Assembly: GCA_030737875.1 (NCBI GenBank)
Contig: CM060910.1
Span: 635,053,303-635,117,302 of the forward strand
Reading direction: 5' to 3'
DNA from: Allium sativum
Lineage: Eukaryota; Streptophyta; Magnoliopsida; Asparagales; Amaryllidaceae
Length of the DNA stretch: 64,000 nt
Of the stretch, positions 34,349 through 44,168 are shown in pieces. The first letter of the stretch is position 1; each line of letters begins with the position of its first letter. The notes beneath the pieces are model-generated. The model did not search any database. It was given only the letters and a program-made list of their open reading frames with translations, and was not told where the DNA came from. A program made the position numbers and the translations under genes.

Positions 34349-35215
34349 TGAGAGGTTAAGGTGCATTAAATTAATTAATGCCTCATGGTTAGGGTTAAGT
34401 CAGGGTCCACTAATACTTAACCAATTTGGGGATTCGAGGGATTGAAATGGGGTTAAGTTGTGAACTGTTGGTTACACTTAACCAATTTAATCCATTTGGG
34501 GGTTCGAGGGATTGAAATGGGGTTAAGTGTGAACTGTTGGTTACACTTAACCAATTTAATCCATGATTAGTGAAGGGTTAAATCGCACTTAACCCTCTTA
34601 GGAAACCCTAGCAACGGGGTATGTTCCAGCAGTAATCCCAGTTTGGTATCATCACAACCCTAGAGGCTAGGCTAGGGCGGGGCACGATTACTGGACGGAT
34701 GTAAGCGACCAAAGCGATGGCCGAGTGGTACAGCGGTGCGGGTCCAGGCGGGCTACGGACGTGCACGTATTCCGGTATTGGACAAACTCGAGGCACGGGT
34801 ACCAGTAGGTTTAGACTGTGCGTTATTGCTTAAGTGTCTGGGGTTGACACCCGAGGGCTTGATACACCCGAAGGTGGACCCAGCACAGTCTAACTACATC
34901 CATATGTGGGCCGTATGGACACCAACACTTGACGTGTTAGGCTTATAGGGAGCCGATCGACTAGACCGTTTGGTTGGACCTTATATTAAGGTCACTTCAT
35001 GTTATTGGGTCAAAGCTTGGGCCAAGGGATCAATACCTGTTATGTTGGTTTGCTAGTACACCGTGGTGCAAAAACTTAACCTTGTTTATGCGATGACACC
35101 TCTATCTGTCTTGTAGTTAATTTATCATGCCAGTATGTTGTTATCTATGATCATCTCAGTTTCCATCATGCTGTTAACTTTATTAGTTTATAGACTGATC
35201 GTAGCAGGGCTTACT

Positions 35216-35280
35216 CAGTCTTTTTGACTGACCTGTTTTCTTTCGCCTCTTTTCTTCCGTTCCCCCCCCCCCCCCCAGGT
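35216..35280 (+). other. U5 hairpin and pyrimidine-CAG site, D 5' LTR
   Basis: Hairpin CAGTC-TTTTT-GACTG, then a pyrimidine-rich stretch ending in 15 C and AG before GTTCTCAGGGAGG. It resembles a 3' splice acceptor; whether it is spliced is unknown. Confidence 0.45.
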
Positions 35281-35665
35281 TCTCAGGGAGGGAATACAGG
35301 AGCCTAGCTTGGATCTTAGCTGCTTTCTTGGATAGCTCATGTATGCTTTGGACTTGAGCTCGCTATGGTTTTGCCACTTTGGGGATAGCTACTTTTATGT
35401 TTTCCTTTTCAGTTTCAGATAATGTTATCTTATGTACTAGACTTGTTTATTTGGGAAATTGACATTATGATGTGGCAGACTTGTTTTTGAAATAGTTTAA
35501 AATTCTTCCGCTGTTTTATCTATCTACTTACTCTGTTTATTTACATATACATATGTCATGTCCTGCCTTGCTATATCATTATGCATGTTTACCTTGTTTT
35601 AAAACGCCCCACCAAAGTCAGAGTTGCTTGCAAGAGCCACCCTGGCGGAGGTGGGGTGTTATATT

Positions 35666-35677
35666 TGGTATCAGAGC
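35666..35677 (+). other. Element D primer-binding site
   Basis: TGGTATCAGAGC, complementary to the 3' end of initiator-Met tRNA, two bases after the 5' LTR. Confidence 0.85.
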
Positions 35678-35854
35678 ATATGGTTTACGAGAAGGGATAA
35701 AAAGGTTTTTAAAACTTTTGAAAAACTATTTTCAAAACCAAGTATAAAGTATTTTCCAAAGGAAAGTCTAGTTATTTTAAAAAGGCTATTCCCCAAAAGC
35801 CATTAGCACTATCCTTTGACCCCTCGTTTGAACTCTTTTCTTTTCGTTTCCAGC

Positions 35855-36865
35855 ATGTCTGATAATCTCATCTTGCCCGAAGGAGTAACGATACCCGATT
35901 GGTTTCGTCGGTTCTTGGAAGTCACGGCACCGGTCCCGGGTGTCTCTAATGTTGTCTTTCCAGTCGAGGCCGTTGTTCCTCCTCCTCCTCCCGTAGCTGA
36001 TGTTCCTCTTCCCCCTCAGCCTCCACAAGCGGATTTTGCGGAAACTTGTAAGAACTTTAAGATGATGGGTGGCAAGAATTTTAGTGGAACAGAGACTTTT
36101 GTAGAAGCAAGGAATTGGTTGGAAGAGACCGAAGATCTTTTAGCCACCTTTGATATAGGTGACCGCAGGAAGGTTTTATTAGCAGTATGGTTGCTAAAGG
36201 AAGAAGCTGCACGTTGGTGGGTAGTCACCACCGCTACTAGGCCAATTGAGACTTGGGATGATTTTAGAGGAAGGTTTGGACTGAGGTTCTTATCACTGAA
36301 GCAAGGGGACATGACTATTAGGGAATACATAGATAAGTTTAATCAACTGGCTCGGGTCAATTTAGACTTGGTTAATACAGCTCAGAAGAAGGCCCTACAC
36401 TTTGCTCTAGGATTAAACGAGCCATTACATGGTTTGGCCATGTCTCATATACCCTTGGGGGCGACTTTCGAGAGTTTGGTGAATATGGCCCTACTTCAAG
36501 AAGAAGATAACAATGACAAGAAAGAGGTCAAGGCGAATGAGTCTCAAGGCAAGAGGGTAAATTCTGGGAAACGAGGCAAGAATAACAACAACCGCAAGGA
36601 CAAGCCAAGAGAGAATAGGAAATGCAACTTCTGTGGTAAAGTTGGACATATATCCAGGGAATGTAGGAAGAAGAAGAGAAAGCGGGGCGAATGCTTTCAG
36701 TGTGGTGAGTTTGGACATCTCAGCAAGAATTGCCCGAGGAAACAAGGGCAAGGTCAGACTCAGTATGCAGGATTATCTGGAGGGCGAGTTCATCCCCTCA
36801 ACACCGTTCTTCCAGCTCATGATAGAGGTAGTGTTTCTGTTGAAAGTCTTGTTTACATTTTCTGA
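35855..36865 (+). CDS. Element D Gag (336 aa), intact
   Basis: Retrotransposon Gag, which forms the virus-like particle and packages element RNA. Start chosen at MSDNLILPEG because gag of B and E begins at the same place after a TTTTC.GTTTCCAGC-like leader; an in-frame ATG 39 bases upstream would add 13 residues. Proline-rich linker at residues 41-57, capsid-like region about 68-218 (GTETFVEARNWLEETEDLL, ETWDDFR, LNEPLHGLAMSHIP), basic segment 232-256, and two perfect CCHC knuckles at 257-270 and 280-293. The frame stops at VYIF where B and E continue into protease, so a frameshift has made a gag-only protein. It is the only full-length TE frame in the window. Confidence 0.9.
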   Translation: MSDNLILPEGVTIPDWFRRFLEVTAPVPGVSNVVFPVEAVVPPPPPVADVPLPPQPPQADFAETCKNFKMMGGKNFSGTETFVEARNWLEETEDLLATFDIGDRRKVLLAVWLLKEEAARWWVVTTATRPIETWDDFRGRFGLRFLSLKQGDMTIREYIDKFNQLARVNLDLVNTAQKKALHFALGLNEPLHGLAMSHIPLGATFESLVNMALLQEEDNNDKKEVKANESQGKRVNSGKRGKNNNNRKDKPRENRKCNFCGKVGHISRECRKKKRKRGECFQCGEFGHLSKNCPRKQGQGQTQYAGLSGGRVHPLNTVLPAHDRGSVSVESLVYIF

Positions 36866-36867
36866 CT

Positions 36868-37155
36868 TTCCCTGTTCGTACTTTGTTTGATTCTGACACA
36901 TCGCATAGTTTTATTTTATTTGATCTAGTTGAAAGTTTGCACCTAAGTACTAGCCTAGTTGATGATCCTGTATGTGTTTCAAATCCAATTGGGGGTTCCG
37001 CCCAATTGTCTGTGGTCTGGGTGGATTTGAAAATTTCTATCTTGAGTATAGAATTCTCGTGGGATGCTTATATTCTCGGGTTCAGGGGATATGGGTTGGT
37101 TTTGGGCATGGAATGGTTGTCCTGTTTTGGAGCCATTCTTGGTTTTTGTATATAG
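36868..37155 (+). pseudogene. Element D protease remnant
   Basis: Out of frame with gag. MFDSDTSHSFILFDLVESLH shows the retropepsin active site with the essential Gly changed to Asp (DSD for DSG). VSNPIGGSAQLS and LGFRGYGLVLGMEWL follow. The catalytic motif is destroyed, and stops separate it from the RT. Confidence 0.85.
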
Positions 37156-37394
37156 GGTTGTGAGGCTCACGACTCACCTCGGTAATGCCCTAGAAATTTC
37201 TAGCAACCCTATGGGTCCCGTCATGTTATGTTATCTTGAATCCCTCGACTCGTCTATCGATAGTTTGCAATCTGTGAGGGTGGTCCGAGAATATCCTGAT
37301 ATCTTGGGTGGAGTGAAGGGGTTACCCCTGGACATGGGATAGATTTCCGCATTACCTGGTTGGTAATACCAAGCCAGTTTCGTGGCCGGTTAGG

Positions 37395-37965
37395 CACATG
37401 ACCTCACGAGATGAGAGTTAAGAAAGCAAGTCAAGGAGTTGCTTGAGAAGAACTTCCTGAGACGAAGCATTTTCGAGTAAGGTGCTCCAGTAGTATTCGT
37501 TACTAATGTGGAAAGTTTGCTTCACTTATGTGTTGATTATCGTGAGAAGAATAGACAACCGTTACCAAGGATCGATGACTTGTTTGATCAGCTTGTAGGA
37601 GCATCTGTCTTCTTTTGATCTAGCTACCGGATTCCATCAGCTTAGGATGGCTGAGGATGGAATTGACAAGACTGCGTTTAGGACTCTAGATGGATTTTTA
37701 GAATGGCTAGTCATGCTATTTGGCTTGACTAATGTACCCGCATATTACGTGAACTTGATGGGTAGGGTGTTTAGGGAGTCCTTGAACAAGTTTGTCGTGG
37801 TCGTCGTAGACGATATTTTGATCTCCTTAAAAGAATGAGGGAAAGCATGCTAGACATCTCAAGGAGGTGATGGATACGCTTAGAGCCACCAGTTGAAGGT
37901 CAAGTTCTCCAAATGTCACTTTGGAGGAAAGAAGTTGGATTTCTTGGGCACATAGTTCCTAAGTA
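37395..37965 (+). pseudogene. Element D reverse transcriptase remnant
   Basis: Pieces in several frames: [15 protein letters not shown] (about 37560), then 37647-37838 with MAEDGIDKTAFRTLDGFLEW, FGLTNVPAYYVNLMGRVF and VVVVDDILIS (catalytic DD kept). Thumb fragments VKFSKCHFGGKK and DFLG follow near 37900. At least four stops and several frameshifts. Confidence 0.85.
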
Positions 37966-38029
37966 AGGCTTAGCGGTGGATTCCGTTAAAGTGGTTGCGG
38001 TCTAAGACCGAAAAACCCTGAGGAGGGCA

Positions 38030-38640
38030 ATTGAAAGCTTTCTCCGTTTGGCTAGCTAGTTAGCATTCCCTGAGCTTAGACTTCCTCTTCAGGATCAAGA
38101 AGGGGGTTTCATAGGAAGAAAGACCTGCAGTTAGTCAAGAACATGGACCAGTTGATTCGAGGCGAGATGTTAAGTCACCTCGCTAGATATATTATAGATG
38201 ACAAGGGATGACTAAGGCGCGATGAGAGATTATGTGTTCCTCGAGTGAAAGGCTTGGTAAAGAAGGTTTTTGAAAGATGCGCATCACTCGAGGAGGTGGC
38301 CGAGTTGGTCTCAGGATGCATGTTGTGCCACCAGGTTAAGGCCAAGTCATAGAAGCCCGGCGGGCCATTACCTCCATTGGAGGTTCCGCAAGGGAAAGTG
38401 TGAAAACATCTCGATAGATTATGTGGATGGACTACCTAGATCAAAGAAAAGGAATACGGGTATGAGGGTCATAATAGGTGGACTCACGAAGAGTGCTCAT
38501 TTCAGTCCGGTGAAGAGCGAGAGGACTGCATCATGGTTAGCAATGGTTTACCCTCAAGAAGTTGGCCAGTTTTGAAATAGCCTACAGGAAGCCATGGGTA
38601 GGCAACTGAATCTAGGTATGGCCTATCACTCATAGGCGGA
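38030..38640 (+). pseudogene. Element D integrase remnant; RNase H deleted
   Basis: After the RT thumb the sequence jumps (about 38045-38140) to the pre-integrase tether (IRGEMLSHLARYIIDDKG), so RNase H is missing. Then RRDERLCVPRVKGLVKKVF and CMLCHQVKAKS give the zinc domain; 38402-38575 gives CENISIDYVDGLPRSKKRN and LTKSAHFSPVKSERTASWLA. The DRDP and QTER blocks are no longer readable. Confidence 0.8.
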
Positions 38641-39854
38641 TGGTTCATCCCGATTAAGCATGAGTTATAGGAAATCACGTTTATAAGGGCAATTGGCAAC
38701 GTGGATGGGTATTTCCAAGAAAAGTTCTGCTGCGTGGAATACTTTATAGTAAGTAGACGAGATCCAGGATTCACTAGTGAATTTTGGAGAGCTTGCATGA
38801 AATCATGAGGTTACAGTTATGTTTAAGCCAAGTATACAGAAAGAAGGATAAGTGGAAAAGGAAGACGAGAGGCGATAATGAAATGAGTTCCCACTCGAAT
38901 TTGGTAAATAGGAGCTAGGAAGCCAAGGGATCATGAAGTAAAAGACGATCAAAGCACAGTGGGGTTAAGCTCAAGAAAACGTGACTAAAAAGAGTGAAGA
39001 CTAGATACGCGCGTCATATCTCTTTTTAAGAGTGCATCCTTGATCCTTGTTTTCCTGTGGAGCTTGCTTGCAAGTTATCTTTTGTATATATCCTCTCGGT
39101 CCCATTCTCGATCTTATTTCTGTTGTAAACTCCATAAGGGGGTTATGACTCATCGGTTAGTACTATATGTCAAGGTTTGAATGGATTTCTTGTAATCCAA
39201 AAAGGAGTTTATCTTGCTTATCTTCTAAGATCTCTTTTTAGCATATCTCTCTATCCATGTTTAACTAGTTTATCGTGTTTATCTTGTCATGAAAACCTTA
39301 GGTAGATTCCTTTGGATGAAACATGTATTTGAAACATGTTATGCTTGATGGTTGCAAGTGGTTGCAAGTGTTTACAAGTGGTTACTCGTGGATGCATTAT
39401 ACACATTAGGCACTAGATCGGCTCGCACACTCTTCATGTTGCATATGCATGAGTGCTTACACTTATTCATGGTTGAAACTTGTTGTGCTACCACATGGAT
39501 GTTGCATATGGATGAATGTTATGTGCACTCATATAGATACTATAAATTATGTTAGGAATTTGCATACATATGGATTCATTTCACTGACATACATATGCAT
39601 TAAGGAGGTTTACTGTATCAGTAACCGCCTGATTTTCACTAACATACATATGCATTAAGGAGGTTTACTGTATCAGTAACCGCCTGATCTTTGCATTAGA
39701 TAAGTACATATACACACACTTTTGCATATGTTCATACCACATTTAGAATCTTGTAAGGACAATGATTGCTCGTGGATGATGCTTTGAGTAGATGGATGAT
39801 TGGATGGTAGGATATGTTCTTCCTAACTTGAAGATTTCGGGGACGAAATCCTTT
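38641..39854 (+). other. Element D 3' non-coding region with duplicated hairpin
   Basis: Degenerate integrase end, then a UTR rich in GTTGCAAGTG and CATATG words. A 57-base unit is tandemly repeated (39574-39686); each copy holds a hairpin with arms AGGAGGTTTACTG and CAGTAACCGCCT (39603-39630 and 39658-39685). A stem-loop GATTTCG/CGAAATC lies at 39833-39850. Confidence 0.7.
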
Positions 39855-39867
39855 AAGGAGGGGAGAA
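39855..39867 (+). other. Element D polypurine tract
   Basis: AAGGAGGGGAGAA immediately before the 3' LTR. Confidence 0.85.
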
Positions 39868-42800
39868 TGTAACAACCCGTATTTTCAATAACCTGTTATA
39901 ATATAAATCGAGGCAGAATTTAATTATAAAATGTGAATCAAGGGAAACGGGCTATGCCATTGCGTTCGTCTCGGAAAAATACGCGAAATAGAGTCCGAGT
40001 TTTCGAAAATCGGAGTCCGTATGACCCGATTAAGGCCCAACGAAGTTTTCAGAAAATTCCTAAGTAAAAACAGATTTGAATTTCAAGTTGAAAGTTGGAA
40101 ATTAGGGCAAACTGGCGCAGGCGGGAAAATTCCCGCCAGGACCCCCATGTCGACAGGGTCCCCAGGGTGTCGACAGCCCTGTCGACACAGGGTGGCCGGG
40201 CAGTTTTGCCTGGCGCACCATTTTGGGTCTTGGTCTGGTTTTGTGGCTGTGTTCTGGAGACTTCCGAGATCTGATGGACCTAATTCAACCTAGGGTTAAT
40301 CCTATGGTCTAAATCCCTAGCCTAATCTATAAATAAGACCCTAACCTACCCTAAATCACTCATTATTCATTCTAGCAACTAAACTATGCCAAAATCAAAA
40401 CTCTCATGGCCTCCACTCTCTTCATACAATTCCTAAACAAATCCCTAAGAGATTTCCATGCATACAAGTGTATTTAGGCTTGTATGATCCTCTTTAGCTT
40501 GCATTAAAGTCTTGTTTATCCATTGTCATCATAAAGGAGGAGTCTTGATCAAGTTTGCTTGCATTTTGGGGTTTTATTTTGTTGCATAAGGGGTTTCTTA
40601 CATTTGCTATACTTATTTGAGTCCGCATAAGCATTGTAAGCCCTCTTACCTTCATTTTAGAAACTCTAAAGTTAATATGTGATGAAAGTTGGGATTTATG
40701 CAAGTTTAACAAGTTATGCATGCTTATGCGAGTTCACTATGCTATGTTATGCATGTTTAATGAGTTATGCACGCTTATGCGAGTTCACTATGCTATGTTA
40801 TGCATGTTTAATGAGTTATGCATGCTTATGTGAGTTCACTATGCTATGTTACACATGTTTGATAAGTTATGCATGTTTATGCAAGCTCACTATGCTATGA
40901 TTTGCAAGTTTAACAAGTTATGCATGCTTATGCAAGTTCGCTAAGCCATGATTTGCAAGTTTAACAAGTTATGCATGTTTATGCAAGTTCACTAAGCCAT
41001 GAATTGCAAGTTTATTGAGTTATGCATGTTTATGCAAGTTCACTATGCCATGATTTGCAAGTTTATTGAGTTATGCATGTTAATGCAAGTTCACTATGCC
41101 ATGTTATGCATGTTTAATAAGTTATGCATGCTTATGCAAGTTCACCATGACATGTTGTGCATGTTTGACAAGTTATGCATGTTTATGCAAGTTCCCTATG
41201 CCATGTTAGGCAAGTTTAACATGTTATGCATGTTTGTGGTAATATGCAAGTTCACTATGCTAAGTTATGCAAGTTTAACATGTTATGCATGTTTATGGTA
41301 ATATGCAAGTTCACTATGCTAAGTTATGCAAGTTTAACATGTTATGCATGTTTATGGTAATATGCAAATTCTCTATGCTAAGTTATGCAAGTCTAACACG
41401 TTATGCATGTTTGTTGTGATATGCAAGTTCATCATGTATGTTGTGCCAAGTTCCCTCTTCCTATCCTTTATGCGTTATTACGAATATGTAAGCGATAGAA
41501 TGACGTTGGGGGGGTTTGGGTAAACTTAAAATACATGAAAATATAAGATTGGGAATTTACCTATTAAGTTAGGTCTACCCCTTGGGAATTTACCTATTAA
41601 GTTAGGTCTACCCAAGTATTTGTTGACTTGTAACTATGTTTTGAAATAAAGTGGACATGACACTTAGAAAACATAAGTGTGGCCAACTCGAGGTTGGGTT
41701 GAGTTTGTAGCGTAATTCTACCCGGAACCGACCGGCTTAACTAGTGGCTACAAACAATAGGACCCAATGTGAGAAGTTGGTCATGTGGTGCCAAGACCCG
41801 AGGTTAGACTAAGTTGTGGTGTAAAGCTACCCGGACCCGCCCGGCCTAACTAGTAACCACAACAAGGTCTAATGTGAGAGGTTAAGGTGCATTAAATTAA
41901 TTAATGCCTCATGGTTAGGGTTAAGTCAGGGTCCACTAATACTTAACCAATTTGGGGATTCGAGGGATTGAAATGGGGTTAAGTTGTGAACTGTTGGTTA
42001 CACTTAACCAATTTAATCCATTTGGGGGTTCGAGGGATTGAAATGGGGTTAAGTGTGAACTGTTGGTTACACTTAACCAATTTAATCCATGATTAGTGAA
42101 GGGTTAAATCGCACTTAACCCTCTTAGGAAACCCTAGCAATGGGGTCTGTTCCAGCAGTAATCCCAGTTTGGTATCATCACAACCCTAGAGGCTAGGCTA
42201 GGGCGGGGCACGATTACTGGACGGATGTAAGCGACCAAAGCGATGGCCGAGTGGTACAGCGGTGCGGGTCCAGGCGGGCTACGGATGTGCACGTATTCCG
42301 GTATTGGACAAACTCGAGGCACGGGTACCAGTAGGTTTAGACTGTGCGTTATTGCTTAAGTGTTTGGGGTTGACACCCGAGGGCTTGATACACCCGAAGG
42401 TGGACCCAGCACAGTCTGACTACATCCATATGTGGGCCGTATGGACACCAACACTTGACGTGTTAGGCTTATAGGGAGCCGATCGACTAGACCGTTTGGT
42501 TGGACCTTATATTAAGGTCACTTCATGTTATTGGGTCAAAGCTTGGGCCAAGGGATCAATACCTGTTATGTTGGTTTGCTAGTACACCGTGGTGCAAAAA
42601 CTTAACCTTGTTTATGCGATGACACCTCTATCTGTCTTGTAGTTAATTTATCATGCCAGTATGTTGTTATCTATGATCATCTCAGTTTCCATCATGCTGT
42701 TAACTTTATTAGTTTATAGATTGATCGTAGCAGGGCTTACTCAGTCTTTTTGACTGACCTGTTTTCTTTCGCCTCTTTTCTGCCGTTTCCCCCCCCCCCC

Positions 42801-43188
42801 CAGGTTCTCAGGGAGGGAATACATGAGCCTAGCTTGGATCTTAGCTGCTTTCTTGGATAGCTCATGTATGCTTTGGACTTGAGCTCGCTATGGTTTTGCC
42901 ACTTTGGGGATAGCTACTTTTATGTTTTCCTTTTTAGTTTCAGATAATGTTATCTTATGTACTAGACTTGTTTATTTGGGAAATTGACATTATGATGTGG
43001 CAGACTTGTTTTTGAAATAGTTTAAAATTCTTCGACTGTTTTATCTATCTACTTACTCTGTTTATTTACATATACATATGTCATGTCCTGCCTTGTTATA
43101 TCATTATGCATGTTTACCTTGTTTTAAAACGCCCCACCAAAGTCAGAGTTGCTTGCAAGAGCCACCCTGGCGGAGGTGGGGTGTTATA
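39868..43188 (+). repeat. Element D 3' LTR
   Basis: 3321 bases, nearly identical to the 5' LTR; the length difference is one 12-base CATGTCGACAGG unit and a shorter C run (13 against 15). It has the same tandem array (40696-41436), cruciform modules and hairpin (42742-42756). Confidence 0.95.
40696..41436 (+). repeat. 51-bp tandem repeat array, D 3' LTR
   Basis: Same unit number and order as in the 5' LTR, so no copy-number change has occurred since insertion. Confidence 0.9.
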
Positions 43189-43193
43189 TAACA
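43189..43193. other. Element D target duplication TAACA (right)
   Basis: Second copy, directly after the 3' LTR. Confidence 0.92.
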
Positions 43194-43393
43194 TTTATTA
43201 GTTTCATTTAATAATTAACAAATGAATTAATAAAATAATTAACAAATAACATTTAATATTGAATGTTTAACATTAATATTAAATTAATTAGTATTAATTA
43301 ATAATTAAGAAGTATCATCTAATAATTAATTTTCAATAATTATTATTTAATAATTACTATTAATTAATTAATTATTATTACCAAATATTTAGT

Positions 43394-44168
43394 TAACTAT
43401 CTCGAGATACACTATCGGCAGGTGGTCCCATACCTTGTCAGAGTTGGAACCCAATCTCTAATAAGCGCCTGCGGTTTTGATTGTATATTATATATGTGAA
43501 GCGTGAGATGCAAGCGTTCCACTAGATTGTTATTTATTTGTATTTAGATATTATTATAATATCAGAAAAGATATTGGTTTCAAAACTGTTTTGGGTTATC
43601 GTAAGGTAAAAACCGTCCATGTTTATGTGTGGATTTGGTCCTACGATTATCCTTTTCTTTTGAAAAGATTTTGAACTTTAAAATCATGGTTGGATGATTT
43701 ACCCTTAATACTGTGCGAGTTTATCTCACTCTGGTTCACCAGACTGACCCGGTGTTTGGTAAATGCTCGGGTTAGCCCGGGATGTACAGGTTCAGGTTAT
43801 CAAATGCTGAGTAGAGACGGGTTGGAAGAGTTCAGACATATGATATTACATAGGTACAATTCCGCTGTGTGGTGTATATGGGACAGATTATTATAATTGT
43901 CTAGTGATGTTAATGTACTCTGATGATTGTAAATTTTATTTAGAGCTCTCAATAAAGATTTATTTCTATATTATATTTTGTTCCGCTGCGATGTGAGACT
44001 CTGTGTTGTGTTCTTCTTCTTCTATTCTTATATTTCTTTCTTTCTTATCTCACCCTCTAACTTATTTCCATAAATGTTCCAGTGTTCTTGGTGTTTTTGG
44101 AGGATCGACATGAGATATGGTAATGTATTTATGTCGATTTTCAAGGCCGAAATCCCTGGGTCGTTACA
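43394..44168 (+). repeat. Gypsy LTR 3'-end fragment inside the CACTA element
   Basis: Has the LTR tail signature (TGTACTCTGATGATTGT, TTCCGCTGCGATG) and ends GGGTCGTTACA at 44168, like the end of F. No primer site follows and the start is unclear within AT-rich DNA at 43194-43394. Confidence 0.5.

Larger units (their letters stand above)
32330..35663 (+). repeat. Element D 5' LTR
   Basis: 3334 bases, TGTAACAACCCG to GGGGTGTTATA. In order: E2F-like palindrome (32582-32599), four GTCGAC (32611-32660), TATA box (32802-32809), 51-bp tandem array (33170-33910), two cruciform modules (34157-34253 and 34277-34348), direct repeat of a 70-base unit (34420-34560), hairpin CAGTC/GACTG (35216-35230), a run of 15 C followed by AG (35262-35278). 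Confidence 0.95.
32330..43188 (+). mobile_element. Element D: young Ty3/Gypsy element with intact gag only
   Basis: LTRs 32330-35663 and 39868-43188 differ by about 18 substitutions plus one 12-bp unit and a C-run length by eye. The target duplication TAACA is perfect. Primer site, polypurine tract and gag are intact, but protease, RT and integrase are full of stops, and RNase H is deleted. It looks like a non-autonomous gag-bearing element (TR-GAG type) that relied on pol in trans. Inserted in the CACTA element. Confidence 0.93.

Noticed and set aside
34700..34800. tRNA-like text near GTAAGCGACC..GCCGAGTGGTACAGCGG
   Set aside because: It resembles a D-arm/B-box fragment, but I cannot fold a full cloverleaf with anticodon and T arm, and it is inside an LTR repeated at 42220-42320.
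36016..36330. Antisense frames under gag (36016-36330, 36491-36751) and similar shadows under E and B pol
   Set aside because: They overlap well-supported gag/pol frames and show no family features.
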